From CAJXII01 sp965242915 (lineage in GTDB: Bacteria; Campylobacterota; Campylobacteria; Campylobacterales; Arcobacteraceae), in the NCBI GenBank assembly GCA_965242915.1, contig CBDETN010000028.1:310001-374000 (forward strand): a stretch of DNA of 64,000 nt. The letters are read 5' to 3'. The notes below the pieces were generated by a model. The model ran no database searches, was not told where the DNA came from, and worked only from the letters and a program-made list of their open reading frames with translations. Each line of letters starts with the position of its first letter. The first letter of the stretch is position 1. Shown here piece after piece: positions 50,312 through 63,300 of this stretch. The position numbers and the translations under genes were made by a program.

Positions 50312-51108
50312 AAATTAAGATTAAGGATGTGCTACAAATACACGAGTTGGATCATAAGGTTTATTATGGTTATAAATCGCCCAAATAATATATGCTAGTT
50401 TTCTAGCAACTATTATTAAAGTTTCTTTTTTTGCACGACCTGAGGCTACATGATTTCTAAAGATTTGTTTTAATTCACTATTATGTTGTACAGCTGCAAC
50501 TGAGGCTAGATATAATGCTTTTTTAGCATACTTAGCACCTCTTTTAGCTAAATGACAATATTTTAGAGTATTACCTGATTGTTCTTGTGTTGGATAAAGT
50601 CCAAGATAACCAATCAAAGACTTAGCATCTTTAAATCTATCAATGTTACCACATTCAGCAAGTACTGCTAATAATGTTTTGTCTGATACACTAGGGATTG
50701 TTCTAAGATTATCTAATACAGATGAGATATAATCTTCATCTTCTTTAGTAACTTCATTTGAACTAATTGGTTTATCAAATATTTTTAACATACTTCATTG
50801 TAACCATATTCCTATATTGTGCAGTTTGATATGGATTTAATAATATCACATTATAGTTTAACTCTATTAGGTATCTATAAAGATTTTCAAATAAAAGTCC
50901 TGTAGCTTCCATACCAATTATAATATCTCTAGTATCGCAATTAAGTGATACAATATTATTGATTAGTTTTTTAAATCCATCAATAGATGAGTTAAAAGGG
51001 AATGGTTTAATAATCATCTCTTCTTTATCATCAATTACACTACAAACACTAAAAGCTTTAGCAATATCAATTCCTACAAAAAATATAACACATCCTTAAT
51101 CTTAATTT
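50312..51108 (-). mobile_element. Decayed IS110/IS1111-type element
   Basis: A transposase remnant is enclosed by 20-base inverted repeats, AAATTAAGATTAAGGATGTG at 50312-50331 and its complement at 51089-51108. Inverted repeats next to the gene fit the IS1111 subgroup. The 797 bp are far less than the 1.2-1.5 kb of a full element. Confidence 0.75.
50321..51093 (-). pseudogene. IS110-family transposase, broken
   Basis: The N-terminal DEDD part is split: ATG at 51091-51093 would read MCYI then FVGIDIAKAF only if one base of the six As at 51078-51083 is removed. The open piece (50775-51017) ends at NPYQTAQYRNMVTMKYVKN. The C-terminal transposase_20 part (50321-50791) has IPSVSDKTLLAVLAECGN and FKDAKSLIGYLGLYPTQEQ. 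About 100 or more residues between are missing. It cannot encode an active enzyme. Confidence 0.85.
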
Positions 51109-51388
51109 TTGATTTATGCTCACAGCCTCCTATTATGGATGGTAAGAGATAAAACACTTCCATAGCTTCCTAAATAGGTGAGTTTATACAATCAAAATAA
51201 TACGCTTTCTTAGGTGATATAAAAATCACTTTATTCACAAGGAAATGAAGATTATTTAATGATGTAATTAACTGTGAATTGTAAAAAAATTTAACAAATT
51301 AAATTTAATACAAACATAAATAATATATACAACTTTTATTCTGTTTTAGTAATAAAAGTTGATTAATATATTATAGGAGGAGACAAAG
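51109..51388. other. Spacer before the second giant gene
   Basis: About 280 bases without a gene. It contains short hairpin-forming pieces and, at the end, ATAGGAGGAGA, a strong ribosome binding site. It shows no clear similarity to the spacer before the first giant gene, though the coding starts are almost identical. Confidence 0.5.
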
Positions 51389-54300
51389 ATGAAAAAAACA
51401 AAGCAAATTTATATAAAGCTAATAGCTATAGGTTTAATTACAATGATGGTTACTGGATGTGGCGGCGGAGGAGGATCTTTAGATTCTTCATCTTCTTCAT
51501 CTTCTTCATCTTCTTCATCTTCTTCTTCAGCCATAAATGGTAATGTTGCAAAAGCTCCAATTGATAATGCCACAGTTACAATTTATAGACTTGATACAAA
51601 TGAAGTATTAGGTACAACTAAAACTGATGCTAAAGGGGATTATTCTTTAGATATTGGTAATTATACTGGTGCAGTAAGAATAGTTGCTAGTGGTGGAACT
51701 TATATAGATGAAGTATCGGGTGTAGAACAAAACTCATCAACTTTAAAGTTAGAAGCTATCTCATCTATAACAGTAACTGATAGAATGGTAAATGTTACCC
51801 CTGTTACTGATATATCTGCTCAAAAGTTATTAAGTATGGAGACTAATGCTTCTAAACTTGCGAATAAAATAAGTATAATAGAAGATGTGAATAAAAATAT
51901 AGCAAGAATTTTAACAGGCAGCGATTTTAACCCTACAAAAGTTAGAGCTAAAATCCTTGATAGAACAGGTAAAGAGAAGATTAAAGTATCTGATGGGGAT
52001 GAAGGTAAATATGGTATCTTATTAGCCGTATTTGCTAAGCTGTCAGATAGTAATGCTTCAAATGTTAGAGCTCAAATAGATGCTGTTTATGATGATATTA
52101 AAGATGGTATAGCAGATAAACTATCTGATGATATACAAAGTGCTTTAGACAATACAGATATCCAAAATGGTATCGATTCTAATGTAACAAATGATTTAAA
52201 ATATACTGCTAGGCAACAACTATCATATGATATAAATGCAACTCTTAGTGGAATTACAAATATAACAAATCAAAAAAGAGGTGGAAAAACAGAATTTTTT
52301 GTAACTGTTAATAATATCAACACTAAAATACCTATTGTACTAAAAAATGAATTTGCCACTTTTGAAGCCAAAGATAAAAATGGAAATGATATAGCTTATG
52401 TATCAAATGGCTCAACTATAAAAGTAACGCTTAAAAATAGTGGAGATTTTAATAATACAAGAAGTGTTATGCTTAATATTGGTTCAAATAAATTTTTATT
52501 AACTAGTAAAACAAATCAACAAACAACTTCTACACTTAAAAGTGAAGATATATTTGTAAATAGACAAACCAATAGATATGATTTAAATCGCTATTTTAAA
52601 GACCCAGATGGAGACAAATTAACATATAGTTATGATGGAGAGTTACCCGAAGGGATTAGTCTTGATGATGATGGTATTTTTAGGGGGACACCAACACTTA
52701 ATAAGTCAAAAATTTTTAAAATTGATATATATGCAAAAGATAGCCATGGAAATATTATCAAGAAAAAATTTAGATTAAATGTTTTATCAAGACCAAGAGT
52801 AGATAGTATTACTGTGGAAATCTCTACAAAGGTAAAGGGCGGGATAACAGTAGCAGCAAAGCTTAAATTTAATAAAGATATAAATATTACAACTGCCGGA
52901 ACAATGACAATTGTATTTGCAAATAATGCAGGAAAGAGTACTTTTGATCTACCTCTAGGTGTAATTTTAAAAGATGATGGAATAGATATTGATATTATTA
53001 CAGGAAGTGGAAATAATATCCAGGTACAAGCCTCTTCTATAGTAACTGATGCAATAATTAAACAAAAAGGCTTAGAGGATAGAAACTTTAACTTTATAAC
53101 TGCGGCAGGACAAACAGTTGAAAATTTAATAGTTGATAACACAGCACCAGTTTGGCTTAGTAATACAAGTGCAGCTATTAATGAAAATGCAGTTATCGAT
53201 ACTGTAGTTTATCAATCAAATGTAAGTGATAGTGATAGTAATATCACTTATAGTATAAATGATGCCAATTTTAGTATTGATACTAAAGGTAAATTAACAT
53301 TGGCTAAAACTTTAGATTATGAGACTAAACAAAGCTATAGTTTGAATATTGAGGCAAAAGATACAGCTGGAAATATTGCTACACAAACAATAGATATCCA
53401 AGTTAATAATATAGTAGATACTAAACCAGTTTTAGCTAATCCTGCGCAAGCAACTATAAGTGAAGATATTTTACAAGATACAATAATAGATACAATTAAA
53501 ACTAATGGGGCTAATAGTGATGAAAATACAATAAATAGCTTTAGTATAAGAAATAGTGATGCTAATTTTATTATTGATAATAATGGTGCTGTAAAAATAG
53601 TATTAAATAGTCATATTAACTATTCAGTAAATAATGACCATAAATACACTTTACAAATATATGCTACAAATGATAAAGGTGATAGTGATGATGTCAATTT
53701 AACTATTTTAGTTACTAATACTCCTGAAATTACAGCTAAAGATGACAAAAAAACTATGAAAAATACCGAGAACTCTATAATTATAGATGTTCTTGCTAAT
53801 GATGATAAAGGGATAGATAACAAAGATTTAACTATTAAAAGTGTAACAGTACCCAATATTGGTACAGCTGAAATTATAGATGACAATAAGATAAAATATA
53901 CAAACACTTCTACAGACACAGGAACTATTTCTTTTACTTATACCATGACTAATGGGGAAGATGACAACACCGCAAATGTAAATATCTCTATAATTGATGC
54001 AACTTTAGTACCAGATGCTCCTACTGTAAATACTATTGCAGATGATGATATTATAAATTCCCTTGAGAGTAAAAGTGCTGTAAATATTACAGGAACTGCT
54101 ACACCTGATATAAAAGTAACCGTTACTTATAATGATATTTCAAAAACAGTTAAAAATGTAGGTTCAGATGGAAAATGGAGTGTAAAATATGAGGTAACAG
54201 AACTTCCTAGCAATGGAACATCATCAGAGGTAGTAGCATATACTACTACTGTTTTTGGTACGGAGAGTCTTAAGAGCAAAAAAACTCTTAAAATAGATAC

Positions 54301-57300
54301 GACTAAACCAACAGTTACAATTACTAATGATAAGAGTGTGGATACATTAAACAAAACTGATAATACCGTAACTTTTACATTTTCTTTTAGCGAAGAAATA
54401 AAGAGTTTTACTGCGAATGATATTACTGTACAAAATGGAGAAAAATCTACTTTTAAATCAGTAATTACTGATAAAAAGTGGACTTTAGCTGTAATAGCAA
54501 ATGATAATAGCACAAAAGCTATTACTGTAAGTATTAATCTAGATATAGAAGATAAAGCAGGAAATAAGCTTAGTAGTGAAGGAAATAAACTTGATGATGA
54601 AAAGAAACTAGTTTCTAAAAGTATTAAAGTTGATACAAGAGAGGTAACTCTTGAGGTAACTTTTCCTATTATGGAAGATGGTATTATCTCTAAAGCTGAA
54701 GAGGAAAGAGTTATTATAAGTGGTACTACTAACGGTAGGAAAGTAGAAGTGACAATTGCTACACTTGACAAAGTAGATGCCAATGTAAATGATGATGGAA
54801 AATGGGCTACTAAAGGAATTAATATAAGTTCATTGCCTGAAGGTGCACTTACTTTAGTGATTAAAGCTTCTAAAAATGGTAATATAAAAACTCTAACTTA
54901 TAATGATAAAATATTAAAAGATACACTTAGTCCTACAATATCTGAGCTTATTATTCCTACAACCTCTTTACTTAATGAAAATGAATTTAAGATTAGTTTT
55001 AAATTTGATACATTTGTAACACCTATGAAACTTCCAATGAAAGATAATTTTATATTAAAAAATGTAGATTTGATATCAAATGTTTATAACCCGACAAGTA
55101 AAATTTATACTGTTACCTTTAAACCCAAAGATGATGACGAAGGTACTTTAAAAATCATTTTAAACAAAAATGCTGTAGAAAGTATTGCAGGAAATGGAAA
55201 TAAGGAAAAAGATTTATATACACATAACTTTAATTCTAAGAAACCAACAATTACTATAACCTCACATAAAGAAGGTCAATTTATTGATGAAAGTGAAGCT
55301 TCAAACTTAACGTTAGAAGGAACAACTAATGCAGAAGATGGACAAAGCGTAAGCTTAAATATAGGAGATTCAATACTAGGAACAGCTCTTGTTACAGATG
55401 GTACTTGGAGTAAAAGCGAAATTGCACTTAAAGATAAATACTACAGATATGTAAGAGTTTACAGTGATGGTTCAAGTTCGAATACTGGTAATCATGTAGT
55501 AGAGATAGAAGTATATGATACAGACAATGTAAATGTAGCAAGTGGTAAAACAGTAACAGGATATAAAGTTAGTGATAATACATCTATTATTATAAAAAAT
55601 AGTTCAAGAATTACTGATGGTTCTTTTAAAAACAAAAGTGCTTATGCAGACATTAGCACTGGATATACATATACATTGCTTGATTTAGGCAGCTTACATG
55701 AACTAAAATCGATTAAAGTATGGAGATATTTTGATGGAAGAAAATACAATAAAACTCATATAAAAGTATCAAATGATAATGTTAATTGGCATAGTGTATA
55801 TGATGGAAGTACTCCTTATGCAGAAAGTAGTAGTGGTAAAGAGTTTAAAACTATACCTTATAGAATGATAATACAAGGAAACACAACTTTAACTGCAAAT
55901 ATCAAAAATAAATTAGGGAATGAAAACTCTATAACTTTAACTTTAAATATTAAAAAAAACCCACAAATAACTTCTATAAATATCGATAATGATACTTTAA
56001 TATCAGGAGCAACTACACAAGTTACAGTTGATTTTGATAATAGTATTGATACTTCTACATTTACAGAAGAAGATATAAATGCAACAAATGTTGATTTAAC
56101 TGATTTTATCTGGAGCAACTCTAATAAAACATTAACTGCAACTTTAACACCAAAACCAGATATAGAAGATATAACAAATACAATTGAAATAGGCGTTAAT
56201 TGGAAAGATATTAATGGTTTGAGTGGTAGTGGATATACAAGTACGAATTATAAAGTTATTACAAAATATACAGAAGTAAAACAAGTAAGTTTTGCTTCAC
56301 ATCTAGTTTCAAGTGATCCATATCATATAGGAGAGAGTGTAAAAATAAGCGTTATTTTTAGTAAAGCTGTAGAAGTTACAGGAACTCCTTACTTAAATAT
56401 CAACCTAGATAGTGTATCTAAAAAGGCAAAATATATAAGTGGGAATGGTACAAAAATATTGTTTTTTGCATACAGTATAAAAAATGGTGATAGTGCAAAT
56501 GGTATCTCAATAAATGCTGATATAAAGTTAGATTCTAATAGTAATATAAAAGATAAAATAACTCTTTTAAATACAAATAATACTTTTGAGGCAATAGAAA
56601 AAAATACAAATCATAAAGTAGATACAACTAAAGCTGGAATCGATTCTATTAGTGTTACATCAAATCCTGCTAAAGGTTCATATGTAAAAGATGAGAAGAT
56701 TAACTTCAAAGTGACATTTAGTGGCGGTGTAACAGTAACAAATGCTCCAACTTTAAGCTTAGTAGTAGGCGATAAAATAGTTAAAGCTATATATAAAGAT
56801 GGAAGCGGTACTAAGATTATAAATTTCACATATACAGTTGAAGATAATTCTTTTGATGCAGATGGTATATCTATATCAAAAAATGCTATTCTTTTAGCTG
56901 AAGGTACGATCAAAAGTTCTAATGATAGCGTTCTTTTATATAATGCTCAAGTATCAAATATAAAAGGACAAACTGTAAACTCATTGACTCCTTATATAAA
57001 AGATATAACTCTAAGTGCAACAAAATCAGGTTTAAATGAAACAGCAATTGTAGGAGATACTCTAAAAGCAAGCTTTACTTTTAACTCAAATGTTACCTTA
57101 GAAGGAACAGGTATTTCTCTAAAAGCAAAAATTGGGTCAAAAGATATAAGTATGGCGTTTTTCTCACAAGAGGCTAATAAGTTAATATTTACTTATACTA
57201 TTGTAGAAAATGATAGCTCAATTAGTGGGTTTAACCTCATAAAAAATTCTTTAATTTTAAAAAGTGGTACAACTTTAAAAAGTACCACAAATGGTAAAAA

Positions 57301-60300
57301 TGTAACTTTAAAGCACCTTTTTAAAAGTAATAATACAAAAATTGATGGTATTAAACCAACTCTTGTAATTAATGCTCCTAAAAAAGTAAATAAAGATTTC
57401 ACAATAACAGTAAGCAGTTCAAAAGAGTTGAGCAGTATAGATAAGAGTAAGATTAGCGTTTCTGCTCTTTTTGATGTAAGTGAATTCAAGCTTGCAAAGG
57501 ATAAAAAATCTGCAACTTTAAAAATGACTTTAAAAGCAGATACTAAAAGTAATGAAAAAAATCAAGATATAAAAGTAATTTTTGAAGCAGCAGCATTTAC
57601 AGATACAAGCGGGTTAAAAAGTAAAAAGCAAGAAAAAACTATCATATTTGATAAAATAACTACACTTAACATTACAAATCCAATAGTAGATAAGATTTAT
57701 ACTTTAAAAGAGATGCAAAATATGAATATATCAGGTACGACAGATGCTGAAGCTGGACAAAAAGTAAAAGTAAATGATATTTTTGATGTAGAGGTACAAG
57801 CTGATGGAACTTGGAGTAAAAAGGTTAATTTACTTACAAGAAGTAATATTGCACTTAAAAGTAATGGCTTAGTTAAGATTTCAAGTTCACCTGGACTTAT
57901 ATGGCCTGATGATAAGAGTATAGATGATTTAATAGATGGGAAAAAATCAAAATCTGATTTATTTAAGATTAACAATGCATTAGATAAGAGTTTAACATTT
58001 AAATTTGATGAGAAATATAAGGAAGCGAGGTTTACTATTTGGCATAAAGATGCAGGAGATTATGCAGCATTTTGGACAACATTAAACGGCTCTTTAATTA
58101 TTTTTAAAAATGGTGACAAAGTTGTAAAACAACTAATTTTTAAAGGAAAACAAGAATATTCCACAGGGGTATCATCTAAATCTTATGATATAGAAACAAA
58201 TATAGTATTTGATGAAGTTGTATTTGTATTTAAAAAATCAACTCCTTGGTTTGGCGAAATTGAGATTTTGGCAAGTCCTGTTACAAAAGCTTATATAAAT
58301 GCAAGTGTAAAAGATAAATTAGGTAATAAAGCTAGAGTAACCAAAACTGTAAATATGGATATCACGGTTCCTACAGTAAGCATTGAACTAAATACTAGAA
58401 ATATTCTAGCAAATAAAAAGTTAGCAGCTACTATAACCCTAAGTGAGGCAGTAAAAGGTTTTAGCTTAGAGAATATAAGTGTTACAAATGATAGTATTGA
58501 TATAGATGGTCAAAAGAAATTTGGTACTTTTACGTTAGAAGATATAAACCTTCTTAAAAAAAGTATCATATTTACTCCAAATGCAGAGACTAAAGCTGAT
58601 AATATAAAAATAGTTATTGGCAAAGATTTTACAGATCTCTATGATAATAAACCAATAGCTATTACAAGCAGTGCCTCTTTTAATATAGATACCCTAAGAG
58701 GTAAAATTAATACTATTATAATACTACCTCATTTTGAGCCTACCATACCTTTTGTAACAAATGAAGAGATTAATATTAGAGTTGTTTTTGAAGAAGATGT
58801 AACAGTACAAGGTACTCCAAGTATAAAAATACTTTTATATAAAGCAGATGATACAACTGTTGAAGCAAAGGCTACTTTTAAAAATGCTATTAATACAAAA
58901 GTATTAAATTTTATATATAAAGTACAAGCAGGAGATCTATATAGTGCTATGAGCATCCCTAAAGGAGATATTGATTTAAATGAAGGTTCTATAAAATTAT
59001 TATCAACAAATGATGCAAATATTAGTTATGAAAATGTACCTGAAAATACAAATATTAAAATAGATAGTACCATAACGTCAATTAGTTCTATAAGTATTAG
59101 TTCAAATCCAGGTGCAGATAAAACATATACAACAGGTGATAAAGTAGAGTTTAAAGTAGAATTTACTAAGGCTATTACAATAATAAATACTAATGCTAAA
59201 TTAAAATTTACCTTAGATGAGACGGTAAAAGAAGCTAGTTATAAAAGTGGAAATGACAATACAATTCTCTTTGAGTACCTTATTGTAAGTGGTGATAAAG
59301 ATACCAATGGGATAAGTATAAATTCTAATGCTATAGCTGCTAATTCTTTTGGAGAGAATATCTTTTTAAACAATGTTGCAATAGCTAGTGATGAAAATCA
59401 TAAAGTAAGTACTACAGGATCTACTATACAACATAGCTATTTTGAAACAAAGCCAAGTATTTATTATAAAGCAGGCGATACAATAACGGCTATTTTAGAG
59501 TTTAATGAAAATATAGTACTTTTTATATCTACGGATAAGCCAAGCCTTAACTTAGAACTTGGAGATAAGCTTGTAAAAGCGGTATATGATAAAATAGTAG
59601 ATAATAAACTATATTTTAAGTATATAGTTCAAGATAAAGATACAGCAAAACAAGGTGCAAGTATAGTAAAAAGCTCACTTAACTTAAATTTTGCACAATT
59701 AAAAAATATTGTTGGTAGTGATGTGAAACCAGAATTTAATGGTTTATTTCATGATAAGAATACTGTAGTTGATACATTAGTTCCCACTCTTACTATTAAA
59801 ATACCCAAGAATCAAAATAAGGATTTTACTGTAACTATAGAAGCAAGTGAAGAGATAACTATAAAAGATACAAATAAATTTAGTATAAATCAAGGAAGTA
59901 TCAACAAGATAGATTTAAATGAGAATAAGAAAACTATAACGATAACAATAAATGCACCAACTAGCTATGATGGAGATATAAGTCTTACAATAGAAGCAGG
60001 GGCAGTAGAAGATAAAGCTAGAAATAGCAACAATAAAACTACAGGAAGTAGCTTTTTTAGTACAAGCAAGCCAACTATTAGTATTACTACACCTTTAAAT
60101 AATACAAAACATTTAGTAGATGATGGAGTACTTATAACAGGTGTTTCAAATATAGAAGATGGTCAAAAAATAACTGCAAAAGTAGGCGAATTAAAAGTTG
60201 GAGATTTTGTGGTTAAAAATGGTAAATTTGAAGCAATAATCCCTAGAGCTTATTTTAGTAAGAAGTATAGATATGTAAGAGCATATTTTAACAGATCGCC

Positions 60301-63300
60301 CGATATTATACACCTTACAGAATTTGTAGTTTTAGATCCACAAGGTAAGAAGCTAGAGGTTAATAAGATGGTTAAATTGTTTAAAGAAGTTAACAGCATA
60401 TATATAGATACAGAATCATTAGGGGATAATTATTCTCCAACGGGTGCTATCAATGGAATAAGAGGTGATTTTCCTTTTTATGGAAGAGGTATGTATTATA
60501 TTCCAGCAGGAAAGTATTATCTTGATTTAGATTTGCTTAATAAGTATCCTATCTCATCAGTTTCATTGGATACTAACTATCACTTTGTAGCTAGAAATAT
60601 TATTTTACAAGTATCAAACGATAAAATCACTTGGGATACTATAAAAGATTATAGAGGACATGGTTCAAATATACGAAACCATGATTGGCTAAATCCATTT
60701 ATGGAAACCAATACTAAAGTAAAATTTTATGCTACAAATAAATATGGAACCTCTTCAAGCGAAGTTAGCAGGGATTTAATACCATCTATAAAAGCAACTG
60801 CAAAAATTAGTTTAGATAAAACTGTTGTAAAATTTGAGGAAGATATAAATATCTCTATAACTTTAAGTCCAAATACAGATTTAAGCAGTTTTACAAAAGA
60901 TGATATTATTGCAGAAAATGGAACTTTAGGAGATCTTAAAACTGATCCAAATAATGCTTATAAAAAATATATAAGTTTTACGCCAAGCCTAAATATAAAT
61001 GATGCAACAAATGTAATCACTTTAAAAAATACTTGGACTAATAAAGCTGGATTTAATGCTTCATTGACAACTAGTAAAAACTATGAAGTTGCAACAAAAC
61101 CAGTTACAATAACTATCACAGATGACCAAGATAAGGTTACAAATAAAGAGATTAAATATACCTTTAAATTATCATCACCTAGCAGTACCTTTGATATAGA
61201 TGATATACAGGTATCTTCAAATGCTATAAAATCAAACTTTAGTGGAAGTGGTGATAGCTATAGCTTAACTGTAACTCCACCAGAAGATTTTGAAGGAGAT
61301 TTAATTTTAGTAATAGAAGCAGACACAGTAAGTGATACCAATGGTATAGGAAATTTATATTTAGAATATATTCAAAAAGTAAATACTAAACCTATGCCAA
61401 AGCCAACTATCGATCCTATAGCTGCTTTAAATGATCTTAATGATGATATAAATATCACAGGTTCTGGAAAAATCGGGGCTGCAATTTTAGTAGAGTTTAA
61501 TGGTATCAAAAAGAGTACAACAGTCTTAATTGATGGTACTTGGAATTTAACTCTTGGTGTAAATAGCTATTTTGAAGATGATACTTATGATGTAAAAGTT
61601 ATTATGAGTGATGAGGCAGGAAATAGTAATTTTGAAACCACAACATTTGAAATAGATACAAGTAGTGATGAATTTGCTCAACTTTTTATAGATTCAAAGA
61701 TAATGGCTGATAATATTATCAATCAATTTGAACAGTATAGTATTGAGGTATCTGGAAAAACAAAAAATATTCCAGATGGCACAAACTTAACTCTAAAGAT
61801 AGGAACTATTAATAAATCTACTACAGTTATAAATAATATTTGGAGTGTAGATAATATTGATATCTCATCTTTAGATGATGGAAATATCTCAATAGTTGCC
61901 CAAGTTGGGACTCTAAGTAAAAGTCAAAATATCTTTAAAGATACATCATCAATAGTTCCAATATTTAGTACCTCAAAATTACTTGTAAAGGATGACTTTA
62001 ATATTATTTTAGAGTTTAGCAAAGATGTAATAGGTTTTGATATAACAAAGTTAAAGATAACAAATGCGACTATATTATCATTAACTAAAGTTAACAATAA
62101 AAAATATATTCTTAGTATAGATACAAGTGATACTCAAACTAAAACTATATCTGTATCAATAAAAGAAAATTTAGTTGCCACTGAGATTGGAAATAAAAAT
62201 TCAAGTGCTAGTATAGATATTGCTATAGATAAGATAGCACCAACTTTAGCTATCATTTCACATACAAACAATCAGATAATTACTAGAAATGAAGCTTCTA
62301 ACTTAACTTTAAGTGGGACAAGTGAAGCGGGAGCAGAAGTTGACTTGAGTATTGGAACTAATAGTCTTGGAACTACTAGTGTTGATAATGCAGGAAATTG
62401 GGAAAAATCAAATCTTAATATATTGATTAATGTAGCCAATATAAATAAAAATATTGTTGAAACTTATACTGGAACTAAGGCTTCTCTTACTAGTAGTGAT
62501 TATGCTGATATTAGACATATTTTCGATGGAGATACTACATACAATTCCTCTCATGCTACAGATTTCGGAGAAGAGATTGGTAAATCATTTACAACTATAT
62601 TTAAAGAGGCAACACTGTTAGACCATATGCGAGTATATTGTGGTAATAGTAATGGAAATAGAAACTATGCAAAAGATGTTAAATGGGATTTTTATGATGC
62701 TAATGATCAAATAGTTAAAACTATCACAAAAACTAGTTATGATAAAGATTGGTATTATGACCTTAATCTAAATGGATTATCTATTAAAAAGATAATTGCT
62801 ACAAAAGTAAGAGATGGATATTTGAGTATAAGTGAGTTGGAAATATATCGTAGTAATCCTACTATCACTGTAAAAGCTACAGATGAAGTAGGAAATGAGA
62901 TAACTAAAGATATTAATTTAACAGTAGTAAATCATCTTAAAATCACAGATATAAATATAACTGATACAACTTTATCTGCAGGGGAAACAGCTGATGTAAT
63001 ATTTAATTTTAATATAGAGATTAATACTTTTACTTTTACAGCTGAAGATTTAACTACACCAAATGCTACTATAGATAACTTTGTATGGAGCGACTCTAAT
63101 AAAACTTTAACTACAACATTAACTCCAATTAATAATATTCAATATGACAATACAAATAAAATTGCAGTTGGACAAAATTGGGAAGATATATATGGTATAT
63201 TTGCTAATGGTAACTTTACAAGTATCAATTATGAAGTTGATACAAAACTTCCATCTTTACAAAATATAGCCATCACTTCAAATGCTGGAGATGACAATAC

